Shown piece by piece: positions 1-8,490 of a DNA stretch of 64,000 nt; within the stretch, counting starts at the first letter, position 1, and each line of letters opens with the position of its first letter. A program made the translations under genes and the position numbers. The DNA is taken from the NCBI GenBank assembly GCA_013816585.1, contig JACDEE010000003.1, positions 62,001 to 126,000 on the forward strand, written 5' to 3'. Origin of the DNA: Sphingosinicella sp. (GTDB taxonomy: Bacteria; Pseudomonadota; Alphaproteobacteria; Sphingomonadales; Sphingomonadaceae). The notes beneath the pieces were generated by a model. It was not told where the DNA came from, did not search any database, and saw only the letters and a list, made by a program, of their open reading frames with translations.

Positions 1-2
1 AG

Positions 3-803
3 GCCGACTGCAAGAATGATCGGCTGCGCATCGTAAGCATCACGGCGTTAGGGGAAAATCTGCAGCCGACACGCACCGAACAGATCGATTCCGAATGGGT
101 GGAGGTTTATTATCCGAATTCGCGAGTCACCACTTTTGCCTGTGGCTCTGCGGAAAAGAAGGCTCAGCTGGAAAAGCGACGCTTCGCGGACCTAGCAAGC
201 CTGGCCCCGGCGGCGCTCGACATCATGGATGCCAAGAAGAGCGCTGATGCGGCGCATCAAGCCGCAGCCAGCAGCAGCGCATCCTCATCCGCCGGGATGG
301 AACCCACTCTCGACGGGATCAGCGTGTCCGATTGTGCGACGCCCGCCGGCAGGGCCGCCGCCGCGCATCGGGTATCGCCGGACAAGGTGCGATATGCCGG
401 GAACATGAACGATGCGATGCTTAAGGAAGCCTCGCTCGCTTCTGTGCAGGAAAGCTGTGCCCTCTGGGTCATCCTCAGCCGCGAAGATCCGTTCGAAAAG
501 CCGGAACTGATCCCCATGCGCTATTGGTATGCCCTGGACTTCGCCGATTGCCAGGCCGCGTGGAACGGATCCTGCGAAAGGGCCTTCAACATCGAGATTC
601 CCAAGGGGTTTCAAATGTGCCGCGCGGATTTCCAGCAGGATGGCCGCGGCGACAAGGCTGAAATCCTCGTTACGCCGGAAGGATGGCTTCCGGGCGGAGG
701 CCAGACGCCGCGCTTCACCAAATACAGGATCTTGCTGCATTCGGATGGCGGCTATCACATTCTGGATAAGCAGAGCGCCAACATAAAAATCCAGGATCTG
801 TAG
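3..803 (+). CDS. Hypothetical protein, 5' end cut by window edge
   Basis: The reading frame is open from the first bases of the window to a TAG at 801-803, so this is the C-terminal 266 residues of a longer protein; the in-frame GTG at 99 is not a credible start because the frame continues upstream without a stop. The visible part has a Ser/Ala-rich low-complexity linker around window residues 85-100 and scattered cysteines, followed by a globular-looking segment. I do not recognise the family. It is followed 57 bases later by another unassigned gene on the same strand. Function unknown. Confidence 0.6.
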   Translation, partial: ADCKNDRLRIVSITALGENLQPTRTEQIDSEWVEVYYPNSRVTTFACGSAEKKAQLEKRRFADLASLAPAALDIMDAKKSADAAHQAAASSSASSSAGMEPTLDGISVSDCATPAGRAAAAHRVSPDKVRYAGNMNDAMLKEASLASVQESCALWVILSREDPFEKPELIPMRYWYALDFADCQAAWNGSCERAFNIEIPKGFQMCRADFQQDGRGDKAEILVTPEGWLPGGGQTPRFTKYRILLHSDGGYHILDKQSANIKIQDL

Positions 804-860
804 ATCCGGTATATCAGCGACAGGCTGGGAAATGACGAGCGCCAGAAACGAGGCTGCGCA

Positions 861-1229
861 ATGCCAGTTAAGCCTCCTCCGCCGCTTCCCAAGCCGCCCG
901 TACCCACGCCCAACATGGTGGCTGCAAAAATCTATATGGGGCAGCACAATGCGACGCGGCTGAGCTTCGTCATATCCAATACGGGCAGCGGCCCCAGCCA
1001 GACGCAAATCGTGGTCGACGGCTATGATACTTTCTTCAAGCGCTGGATGCCGCATTGGGCAGAAACCATCATTCCGTTGCAGCCGAATGAATCCTATAAT
1101 TTCGACCAGCCCACATCGGACAAGGCATGCTGGCGGATCCGATCGGCGCACATGACGGCGTCGGGCAATTGGCAGATCGGCAACACCTGGAACTACCCCG
1201 GAAGCTGCCCCCACGGGCCGGCGCCGTAA
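861..1229 (+). CDS. Hypothetical protein with proline-rich N-terminus
   Basis: A 122-residue protein whose N-terminus is a Pro/Lys-rich stretch (residues 2-17) before a globular part rich in Trp, Tyr and Asn. The alternation of short hydrophobic stretches with Gly/Ser/Asn turns (for example LSFVISNTGSGPSQTQIVVD) looks like a small beta-sandwich domain of the kind found in surface or extracellular proteins, but this is only an impression. No signal peptide is evident. There is no strong Shine-Dalgarno sequence before the ATG. It probably belongs with the partial gene upstream. Function not assigned. Confidence 0.5.
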   Translation: MPVKPPPPLPKPPVPTPNMVAAKIYMGQHNATRLSFVISNTGSGPSQTQIVVDGYDTFFKRWMPHWAETIIPLQPNESYNFDQPTSDKACWRIRSAHMTASGNWQIGNTWNYPGSCPHGPAP

Positions 1230-1452
1230 TGCACTTCCCGAGGGAAGCAGGATAGCCGCCTGCCGGCCCGTAGCGGATACGCTCAACCTGGCTGGGCGGC
1301 ATCCAGCCAGGCCCAAGCGATCTGAATCTTGCGGAAGAATATCTCCAGCCGATGCCTGGTAGCGCTAGCGCGCCGCTCTTACAGCCGACGCCCGGCCGCC
1401 ATTCATCGGTAACGCGGCAACTCGCCTAAGCCGCGCGCCGCATCTTCTATTT

Positions 1453-1728
1453 TCAACAGGCCTGACATTCGACCCAGTCGGGCTGCGAGCCGCCGCTGCT
1501 GCTGCAATAATATTCGACGCGAGCGCCGCCATCGTCGCACGACCCGCAGCCAAAATAGACGATGGTGCACTCTTCGCTTTCGGACAGCTTCGAAGCAATG
1601 TCGCCGCCCCTGGCGTTCGCGGTGGCCAGAAGTTGATCGACGAGTGGCTGGAGCGGGCCGGCGCCCGAAATTTTCGTGCCGCTTTGGACTTCGCGAAGCT
1701 TGACCGTGAAACGCGCAACTTCATTCAT
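1453..1728 (-). CDS. Small cysteine-rich protein, possible peptide precursor
   Basis: I chose the ATG at 1728 because an AGGGAG-like ribosome binding site lies about 8 bases before it; the upstream ATG at 1776 has none. The product is 91 residues. The first 50 are a charged, amphipathic, leader-like segment (LREVQ, PLVDQLLATANA). The last 40 contain six cysteines, including GCGSC and ECQAC at the very end, plus clustered Gly, Ser, Tyr and Asp. That split is seen in some ribosomally made modified peptides and in small metal-binding proteins. No modification enzyme or exporter is encoded next to it, so the role is open. Confidence 0.5.
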   Translation of the reverse strand: MNEVARFTVKLREVQSGTKISGAGPLQPLVDQLLATANARGGDIASKLSESEECTIVYFGCGSCDDGGARVEYYCSSSGGSQPDWVECQAC

Positions 1729-1970
1729 CTTCTGTCTCCCTGTTTCCCCATTAATGTCTGATCCTGCCATAGCCATTCACCATCGCAACCTGAAAATTGG
1801 TGCCTGAACAGGAATGAAGTTGAATAGGAACAGGCTTGACCGCCAGCTCTCGCGATTTTCCGCTGAAGGCGCTCGTCGCAATGTAGGAAAATGCTTGTCC
1901 CCGGGCGCGACCTCCTCGGCGCCTCGGACGGGTTTTCGTATCGGCGTCGGCCTGCGCCGTCGCGGGAGTA

Positions 1971-2507
1971 TCACAAGGCGGTCGGCCAGCCGGCGCGCGC
2001 GGCCCGATCGAGATAGGCAGGCACAATCGCACGGTGAAAGGGCGTGATCGCGGCCAGATAGGTACGGCCGAGCCGATTGCGGCAGTGTACGACCGTGGTC
2101 CACGAAAGTTCGCGGCGGCCGTCGACACGGCTGAGCATCATCGAGGTCCGGAAATCCAGGTGCCTGTCGTCCTCGCCCATGACGATTTCGGTGACAGTTT
2201 GGCTCTGCACGGGGAAGCTTCCGATCACTCCGTCGCGGCGACCGGCTCCCGCGCGCCTGATCTGGCCCGACGTCTTCACGCCGACTGCGCCCATGATGCG
2301 ATCACGCAGGAACATCAGCGGCCGAACCGAGCGCGGCGGATTGGCGAGGATCGCGCGCGCCAGGACGGTGAGGTCCGCGCTCGCCGTCTCGGGCAATTGC
2401 ACCGCATAGGCGTCGACCAGGTCGGCATTCGCGTATGTCGACGCGAGCGAGCCGCCGGGCGGCGGGGTGATAGGACGGGCAGCAGCCCAGGTGTCGGACG
2501 TTTTCAT
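1971..2507 (-). CDS. DUF2867 domain-containing protein
   Basis: The start at ATG 2507 is supported by an AGGAT box a few bases upstream; the longer frame to 2576 would run into the upstream gene. The 178-residue product carries the DUF2867 pattern: a charged mid-part, the GEDDRHLDFRTS segment, then TTVVHCRNRLGRTYL and a C-terminal ITPFHR block. DUF2867 also occurs as the C-terminal part of some NAD(P)-binding proteins, but here it stands alone. Biochemical role is unknown in the family. It lies 37 bases downstream of an Lrp-type regulator on the same strand and is probably cotranscribed with and controlled by it. Confidence 0.75.
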   Translation of the reverse strand: MKTSDTWAAARPITPPPGGSLASTYANADLVDAYAVQLPETASADLTVLARAILANPPRSVRPLMFLRDRIMGAVGVKTSGQIRRAGAGRRDGVIGSFPVQSQTVTEIVMGEDDRHLDFRTSMMLSRVDGRRELSWTTVVHCRNRLGRTYLAAITPFHRAIVPAYLDRAARAGWPTAL

Positions 2508-2544
2508 GCGCGATCCTTTCGCCAACGGGCACTCGGCCCCGCGG

Positions 2545-2994
2545 TCAAAGTTTGATCCCCAAAAGAACCGGGGCAATCGTAATGCGGCGCACCGAGGCGA
2601 GGTCCGCGATCACTTCTCGCAGCTCAGAAATGCGCTCAAGGGATGCCGCTTCAATCAGAACGAGCATATCGGTGGGGCCGGACAGGGCATAGCATTGGCG
2701 TATCTCGTCCATCGCACGCAATGCCGGGATCACGCTGTCGCAGCTGAAGCTGTCATGGAGCTCAATCGATGCCCAGGCGGACACCAAAATGCCTTCGCGG
2801 ATTTGCGCCGTATAGCCCTGGATAATGCCATCGCGTTCCAGTCGATTGAGCCTTTCCTGGGTCGCGCTCCGAGAAAGGCCAAGGTCCCTTGCCAGTTTGA
2901 CCAGGGGCTGACGGGCGTTGCGGCACAGGGCTGCGATCAGCTTCTGATCCTGGTCGTCGAGCCTTCGGCCGGTCATATTGCGGGTTGTTTCCAT
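2545..2994 (-). CDS. Lrp/AsnC family transcriptional regulator
   Basis: 149 residues with the standard two-domain layout. An N-terminal winged helix-turn-helix spans residues about 10-60 (LDDQDQKLIAALCRNARQP, then LARDLGLSRSATQERLNRLE). A C-terminal ligand-binding RAM domain spans about 70-145, with the usual ALSGPTDMLV core. Such proteins sense amino acids or related small molecules and often regulate an adjacent gene; the obvious candidate is the DUF2867 gene immediately downstream. Its 5' end lies 67 bases from the divergent PD40-protein start, so a shared promoter region is likely. Confidence 0.88.
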   Translation of the reverse strand: METTRNMTGRRLDDQDQKLIAALCRNARQPLVKLARDLGLSRSATQERLNRLERDGIIQGYTAQIREGILVSAWASIELHDSFSCDSVIPALRAMDEIRQCYALSGPTDMLVLIEAASLERISELREVIADLASVRRITIAPVLLGIKL

Positions 2995-3061
2995 TCAGAA
3001 TGCCGGGTTGAGACCAGCGCTTGTTCGACACTATCGCATTTCCCTCGGTCAGGGAGTGGAT

Positions 3062-3994
3062 ATGTTCACGATTGCTTTATTGTCGCTCGCGCTTTCTCAT
3101 TTGCCCGCAACCGAGCCGGAAATCTATCTGCCCGGAATCGTGTCTACAGGGTTCGACGATGCTCATGTCTCGTTCGCGCCCGACGGCAATCGCTACTTCT
3201 TCATTCGGAACACCCCCGACTTCAGGCATTGGACTGTCCTTATGCGGGAGCGCGAAGGCACAGGATGGGGGCCAGTAGAGGTAGCGCCGTTCAGCGGCCG
3301 TTGGTCAGACGCCGACGTCTTCGTAACGCGTGACGGCAAGCAGTTATTCTTCATCTCAAATCGGCCCGTAAAGGGTGAAGTTGCGCGAGAAGATAGCGAC
3401 ATCTGGACGATCGACTTGTCGCGGAACGATTTTGGCGAGCCCCGGCACGTGGCAGAGCTTTCCAGCGAAGGCTTCGAATGGTTTCCAACGCTGACGGACA
3501 GCGGAACGATTTATTTTGGGTCAGAGCGTAAGGGCGGGCTCGGCCAGACCGATTTGTGGCGCGCGCATTGGCTGGGCGATCGCTTTTCGGAGCCTGAAAA
3601 TCTGGGCCCGGAAATCAACAGCGCGCTACAAGAAATCGAGCCTCTGATTGCCCGCGACGAAAGCTGGCTGATTTTTGCCGCGAAGGGGCGTCCGGATAGC
3701 GTCGGCGATTACGACCTGTATGTGTCCTATAATTGCTCGGGCGGCTGGACGACACCGGTGCCGTTGCCAGGGCCAATCAATTCTCCAGGATGGGACTTTG
3801 GGCCGCAACTCTCGCCTGACGCGAAGAAATTCTACTTCACGAGCAATCGCACCAAGGAAATTCCCACTGGGCAGCGGTTGAACCTGGGACAATATGAAAA
3901 AATGCTTTCCTCCCCCGGAAACGGCCTTCGCGACGTGTACGAAATAGACGCCAGCAAGCTCAGTATTGGGCGTACATGTCCTGCACCGAAATGA
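3062..3994 (+). CDS. PD40/TolB-like beta-propeller protein, exported
   Basis: Start ATG 3062 has a good AGGGAG site six bases upstream and opens with a signal peptide (MFTIALLSLALSHLPA). An ATG at 2978 in the same frame would overlap the divergent Lrp gene and bury the signal sequence. The 310-residue mature part contains repeated WD40-like PD40 blades, for example PDGNRYFFIR, RDGKQLFFISNRP, SGTIYFGSERKGG and PDAKKFYFTSNRT. The likely location is periplasmic. PD40 propellers are protein- or glycan-binding modules or inactive relatives of peptidases; nothing here identifies a catalytic domain or substrate. Confidence 0.8.
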   Translation: MFTIALLSLALSHLPATEPEIYLPGIVSTGFDDAHVSFAPDGNRYFFIRNTPDFRHWTVLMREREGTGWGPVEVAPFSGRWSDADVFVTRDGKQLFFISNRPVKGEVAREDSDIWTIDLSRNDFGEPRHVAELSSEGFEWFPTLTDSGTIYFGSERKGGLGQTDLWRAHWLGDRFSEPENLGPEINSALQEIEPLIARDESWLIFAAKGRPDSVGDYDLYVSYNCSGGWTTPVPLPGPINSPGWDFGPQLSPDAKKFYFTSNRTKEIPTGQRLNLGQYEKMLSSPGNGLRDVYEIDASKLSIGRTCPAPK

Positions 3995-4242
3995 GCGTGA
4001 AATCCGTCTTTTCGCGGCGGCCGTAACAATGCGCTGACAAATCGGTTGTGTCCCCGGAACTGAAACTTCGGTCGTAGGGAGTGACGCGAACGGTGGACAC
4101 GTCGATCGCACCTCACGAAAATCAAATCTCAACCTTTTCCGATCACTCGTTACCTCACGGGCCGCGGCCTTTCAGTTGCCGTAGGGAATCCCGCGATTGC
4201 CAAGTTGGTCAGGTTCGAGAGCCAGGCCGTGAAGGATGTATC

Positions 4243-4587
4243 ATGGCGGACAAGGTTGAAAAGGTCAGACGCTCCGCGGATTCATCGCCTCCCGCCAGTG
4301 CGGAGGAATTCGCCCAGAGCCTGAGGCGGCGGAGCAAAGCAGCAAAGGGTCTTGAGCAAGATCTGCTCACCGCGGTGCCGATGCTATACGGATCGCCCAC
4401 CCTCGGAGACGTGCTTCCCAAAGACCCTGGAATCGTCCTTGCGCACGTTCACCGGGACGAACTGGTGCGGCGAAACGGGGGTGGCGTCTTCCATAGGGAT
4501 GTCAAACGATCCGATGTCGCCCTTCCGTTCGAGCGAATGATGATCGCAGCGTCAATCCTGATGTTCCTGTTCGCCCTTTTTTCATAG
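4243..4587 (+). CDS. Hypothetical small protein with C-terminal membrane anchor
   Basis: Start ATG 4243 is preceded by AAGGATG; the frame extends further 5' but without a good site. The 114-residue product is highly charged at first, then has a mixed middle section and ends in one hydrophobic helix (MMIAASILMFLFALFS), suggesting a tail-anchored inner-membrane protein. I do not recognise a family and there is no functional context: the PD40 gene lies upstream and the convergent efflux operon downstream. It may be real but lineage-specific. Confidence 0.45.
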   Translation: MADKVEKVRRSADSSPPASAEEFAQSLRRRSKAAKGLEQDLLTAVPMLYGSPTLGDVLPKDPGIVLAHVHRDELVRRNGGGVFHRDVKRSDVALPFERMMIAASILMFLFALFS

Positions 4588-4843
4588 CAGGCCGCACCGT
4601 GATCGACTTGGTCTACGGACCTCGTCCAGTATGTTTCAGCCCTTTGGACGTTGGTGACAAGGCGATCATGTCAAACAACGAGCTCGGGTAACCGGGCGAA
4701 CGCCTTGGGTACTAAATGCATATGTATGCAGCGCCCACCCCAGGTGCAGGGCCACGATTTGATCGAACGTCCAGACGGGTTTCATATCGCTCCTACGAAA
4801 ACGCCCGGGACATCAAGACTCTCCACGGCCAGGGGTCAATCCG

Positions 4844-6265
4844 TCACTCGCTGGCGTCCGGCATTGGATCCCAGCCGCCGCCCAGCGATTTATTCAGTGC
4901 CACCGCAGCATTAGAATAAGCGGCGAGCGCATCCTTTTGGCGTCGTTCGGCCTGGGCCAGTCGGAGTCGCGAGCGCTCGAGGGTTAGCCGATCGTCTTCG
5001 CCGCGCGCGAACCGCAACGAGGAAAGTCGAAGGGCGCGCCTTTCTTCGTCAAACGCTTCCTGGGCGGCATCGGCGGCGGCAGCGGCATTAGCCAAGCGAT
5101 TGGCGGCGCTTTCACTATCCGAAAGCGCGCCGACCACGGCTTTCTCATATCGGGCGGCGGCTGCGCTCGCCCTGGCATCGACGCCTCTGATCTGAGCGCG
5201 GATACGGCCCGCCGAGAAGATCGGCCAGCTGAAGGTCGGGCCGATGCTAAGGTTCGTACTGGCGCTGGACAAGAGGTCGCCGGGCCTGCGGGCCTGCTGC
5301 CCCAGGCTACCTATCAGACTGAACCGCGGGAACAGGTCGGCCGTGGCCACGCCAATTTCGGCGCTTGCCGCCGCAAGTTCACGCTCGGCGCGGCGGATAT
5401 CGGGACGGCGCCGAAGGAGGTCCGACCGAACGCCGCTGGCGATAATTGCCGGCGGAGGCGGTATCGGACCCGTCGAGGCTCGCAATGCGGAAACGATTTC
5501 TTCCGGTGAAGTGCCGACCAGCGTGGCGATGCGGTAGGCTGCGGCTGCGGTCGCCGATCGTGCCTGGTTCAGCGCGGCCTGGCTGGTCGCGCGGTCGGCA
5601 CCTGCCCGATCGGCCTGCTGCCGAGTGTCCTCGCCTGCCCAAAAACGTAGGGCGGCAAGGTTCGCGAGTTCGGCGTTGGCGGCCAGCTCCTCGACGGCGA
5701 TGGCCTCGCGCGACTGGGCGTGGCGAAAATCGATATAATTGCGTGCGACCTCCGCAATCAGCGTGACCATGACGTCGCGGCGGCTCCATTCGGCCGCCTC
5801 TCCGCGCGCGGCGGCGGCCTCGACCTCGCGTCGATTGCGGCCCCAAAGATCGACTTCCCAGCTGGCGTCGAATCCGATGTCGTAGAGCGAAAAGCTGCGA
5901 TCGAAACCAGGGATGTTGGCGACGGGCAACTGGCCATTCTCGCTGATCACATTCCTGGTCGCCGACCCGTTAGCCTCGACCTGCGGCAATCGGCCGCCCG
6001 CCGCTGCGTCGCGATTGGCCCGCGCTTCGGCGACCCGCGCCTCGGCTTCCCTGAGGTCGGGACTGGACCGAAGCGCGCGATCGACCAGCCCCATTAAGGT
6101 TGCGTCGCCGAAACTTGCCCACCAGCGCGTATCGACCTCACCAGCGGCCGCTGGCTCCAGCCAGCGATCGGACACCGCAATCGGCGGCTTGCGGTAATCG
6201 GGACCGACCGTACAGCCCGCGACCAATGCGATGGCCGAGACGGCCAAAAGACGGAAAACGGTCAT
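4844..6265 (-). CDS. NodT-family RND-type outer-membrane efflux lipoprotein
   Basis: 473 residues. The N-terminus is a lipoprotein signal with lipobox VAGC at about 15-18, followed by the family hallmark TVGPDYRKPP. The rest shows the duplicated TolC/OEP coiled-coil pattern with many Ala/Arg/Glu heptads. It would form the trimeric outer-membrane channel. It is the last gene of the minus-strand exporter operon, starting 3 bases after the stop of the second permease, so it presumably serves the HlyD-type adaptor and ABC permeases upstream rather than an RND pump. No RND pump gene is present in the window. Confidence 0.92.
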   Translation of the reverse strand: MTVFRLLAVSAIALVAGCTVGPDYRKPPIAVSDRWLEPAAAGEVDTRWWASFGDATLMGLVDRALRSSPDLREAEARVAEARANRDAAAGGRLPQVEANGSATRNVISENGQLPVANIPGFDRSFSLYDIGFDASWEVDLWGRNRREVEAAAARGEAAEWSRRDVMVTLIAEVARNYIDFRHAQSREAIAVEELAANAELANLAALRFWAGEDTRQQADRAGADRATSQAALNQARSATAAAAYRIATLVGTSPEEIVSALRASTGPIPPPPAIIASGVRSDLLRRRPDIRRAERELAAASAEIGVATADLFPRFSLIGSLGQQARRPGDLLSSASTNLSIGPTFSWPIFSAGRIRAQIRGVDARASAAAARYEKAVVGALSDSESAANRLANAAAAADAAQEAFDEERRALRLSSLRFARGEDDRLTLERSRLRLAQAERRQKDALAAYSNAAVALNKSLGGGWDPMPDASE

Positions 6266-6268
6266 GAT

Positions 6269-7363
6269 TCACTCCATGCGGGCGCGGAACAGCCACGCCG
6301 AGGCGGACAAGGTGACAATGGCAATCAGGGCGAGCGGCCAAAGCTGGTCGAATACCGCGCCCATCGGCATCGCCTTCAAAAACTGCCCCTGGACGATGAT
6401 CAGGAAATAGCGGGCCGGATTGGCGTAAGTGACCACCTGCAACCAGCCGGGCATGTTGTCGATCGGGCTGGCATAGCCCGACAGGAGAATGAGCGGCACG
6501 GTCGCGAGAAAGCTGCCGAGGAACGCCTGTTGCTGGGTTTGCGATATCGACGAGACCAGCATTCCGACCCCGATCAACGCGATGATGTAGATGATAAGCG
6601 CCGGATAGAGGAGAAATAGCGACCCGGTGAACGGCACGCCGAAAACCAGAGTGGCCACGATCAGGTAAAGCGTCGCATTGAACAGGCCGGCCAGCAGCGG
6701 CGGGACCATCTTGCCGATCAGGATTTCGTGGATCCGCATTGGGGACACTAAAAGCTGGTCGAAGGTGCCCAATTCCCGCTCTCGCGCAACGGACTGGCTG
6801 GTGATCGACAGTCCTGCAACGGACACCACGATGGCAATCAGCGACGGCAAAGTGAACCAGATATAATCGAGGCTCGGATTGAACCAGTTGGTGACGATCG
6901 TTCCGCCTTCGGTATCCTCGATCGTCGGATCGGCGCCGATCCCGGCGGTGACCCGACCGATATAGCCGGCGACAATCTGCGCCGCGTTGGAGCGCCGACC
7001 ATCGAGGACGATCCCGACGGTCGCGGGTCGATGGGCGGCGACATCGCGGTCGAAGTCCTGCTCGATGACCAAAGCGGCGATGACCTCCTGCCGGTCGATC
7101 GCCCGCTTCAGGTCGGCGGAAGATTCAAGCCTGATGATATGGCGGAAGTTCGGGCTTCCGGCGATTTGCGAGACCAACTCGGACGAATGCACTCCGCTCG
7201 ACCGATCGAGCACGCCGATGTCGACATTGCGCACGTCGAGTGTGGTCGCGAAGGTGAAGATGAATAATTGCAGCAGTGGCGGCATGATCAGCACGATCCG
7301 CGCCTTGGGATCGCGCAGCAGCGCCCAGCTTTCCTTGACGATCATGGCTAGCAGGCGGCGCAT
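6269..7363 (-). CDS. ABC-2 type exporter permease, YbhR-like
   Basis: The start ATG at 7363 overlaps the previous stop in a TGATG junction; the longer open frame upstream has no homology-like content and overlaps the neighbouring permease. The 364-residue protein has an N-terminal transmembrane helix (ARIVLIMPPLLQLFIFTFATTLDV), a large periplasmic loop, then five hydrophobic segments, including an ABC-2 signature region around VARERELGTFDQLLVSP. It should pair with the next permease as a heterodimer powered by the YbhF-like ATPase. Substrate unknown; the E. coli homologue ybhR belongs to an operon linked to drug sensitivity and cation export. Confidence 0.88.
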   Translation of the reverse strand: MRRLLAMIVKESWALLRDPKARIVLIMPPLLQLFIFTFATTLDVRNVDIGVLDRSSGVHSSELVSQIAGSPNFRHIIRLESSADLKRAIDRQEVIAALVIEQDFDRDVAAHRPATVGIVLDGRRSNAAQIVAGYIGRVTAGIGADPTIEDTEGGTIVTNWFNPSLDYIWFTLPSLIAIVVSVAGLSITSQSVARERELGTFDQLLVSPMRIHEILIGKMVPPLLAGLFNATLYLIVATLVFGVPFTGSLFLLYPALIIYIIALIGVGMLVSSISQTQQQAFLGSFLATVPLILLSGYASPIDNMPGWLQVVTYANPARYFLIIVQGQFLKAMPMGAVFDQLWPLALIAIVTLSASAWLFRARME

Positions 7364-8490
7364 CAGTCGAGACTGCGCCGAGTCACGCGGAACGAAAGCA
7401 GAAAGAATCCGAGGCCGAATGCCAGCATGATCGCGATGTTGGGCAGGATCAGCGGCCAAATGTCTCCGACCAGGAATACGGTCTGCAAGGAAGGGATGAG
7501 GTAGCGCGCCGGGACCGCATAGGTGATCAATTGAATCCAGCGCGGCATCGACGAAATTTCGAACAGGAATCCGGACAATAGAAATGTCGGCAGGAAGGCC
7601 GCGAGAAGCGCGATCTGGCTGGCAACGAACTGGTTCTTGGTCGCCGAAGAAATGAACAATCCAAGGCCGAGCGCGGGCATAAGGAAGGCTGCGGAGATCG
7701 CCAGCAGGGCCAGGACCGAGCCACGAAACGGCAGGCCGAATGGACCGACGGCGATCGCCGTGCACAGCGCCATCGAAGCCAGAGCGAGGATGAAATAGGG
7801 GATAACCTTGCTGACGATGAACTCGGCCATCGATACCGGCGTCGCCATCAGCGCCTCCATCGTCCCGCGCTCCCACTCTCGCGCAACGACGAGCGCGGTG
7901 AGCAGCGTTCCGATCATCGTCATGACGATCGCGATCGACCCGGGAATGAGAAAGAAGCGGCTGCGCAAGGCGGGGTTGTACCAGAACCGCGGACTGGTGG
8001 TTACAGCGGGCGCCCGTGCCCCCAGACCTTCCGCGGCGGCCCAGGACTGAAAAACGCCATCGGCATAAGCGGCGGCGAAGCTAGCGGTATTGGGCTGCGA
8101 TCCATCGGTTGCGACCTGAATATTCGGCAGGCGCCCAAGTTTCGCCATGCGTCCGAAGTCCTGCGGGATCACAATCATTGCGCGCACCGACCCGTCGACC
8201 ATCTTCGAGCGTACATCGCGCACCGAGCGGGCCACCGTCACGTCGAAATAGGGGGAATTGATAAACGATTGGCTGAGCGCGAGCGCCGGCGCGCTCGAAT
8301 CCTCAAGCACCAACGCTATCCTGGTGCGGCTCGTGTCGAGCGATACCGCGTAGCCGAAGAGGAACAGGAGCACGAGCGGGAACACCAATGCGATGAGGAA
8401 GGTCGACGGATCGCGCACGATCTGGGCCGCCTCCTTGGCCATCAACGCCGTCAACCTCCGTCGGTCGAAGCGGATTGCGGGCATGGTCAT
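7363..8490 (-). CDS. ABC-2 type exporter permease, YbhS-like
   Basis: 375 residues. Residues about 30-50 form the first membrane helix (FLIALVFPLVLLFLFGYAV), followed by a periplasmic loop of roughly 140 residues and five more helices. The family motif VVAREWERGTMEALMATPVS sits near the start of the core. The start ATG overlaps the stop of the ATPase gene by 4 bases (ATGA), indicating translational coupling. It matches E. coli YbhS in position and layout. The similarity to the following permease suggests an ancient duplication. Confidence 0.9.
   Translation of the reverse strand: MTMPAIRFDRRRLTALMAKEAAQIVRDPSTFLIALVFPLVLLFLFGYAVSLDTSRTRIALVLEDSSAPALALSQSFINSPYFDVTVARSVRDVRSKMVDGSVRAMIVIPQDFGRMAKLGRLPNIQVATDGSQPNTASFAAAYADGVFQSWAAAEGLGARAPAVTTSPRFWYNPALRSRFFLIPGSIAIVMTMIGTLLTALVVAREWERGTMEALMATPVSMAEFIVSKVIPYFILALASMALCTAIAVGPFGLPFRGSVLALLAISAAFLMPALGLGLFISSATKNQFVASQIALLAAFLPTFLLSGFLFEISSMPRWIQLITYAVPARYLIPSLQTVFLVGDIWPLILPNIAIMLAFGLGFFLLSFRVTRRSLD

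Noticed and set aside
3-1316. A minus-strand gene at 285-1316
   Set aside because: It overlaps two plus-strand frames with a more protein-like composition; its Arg/Ala/Gly-rich product looks like a high-GC shadow.
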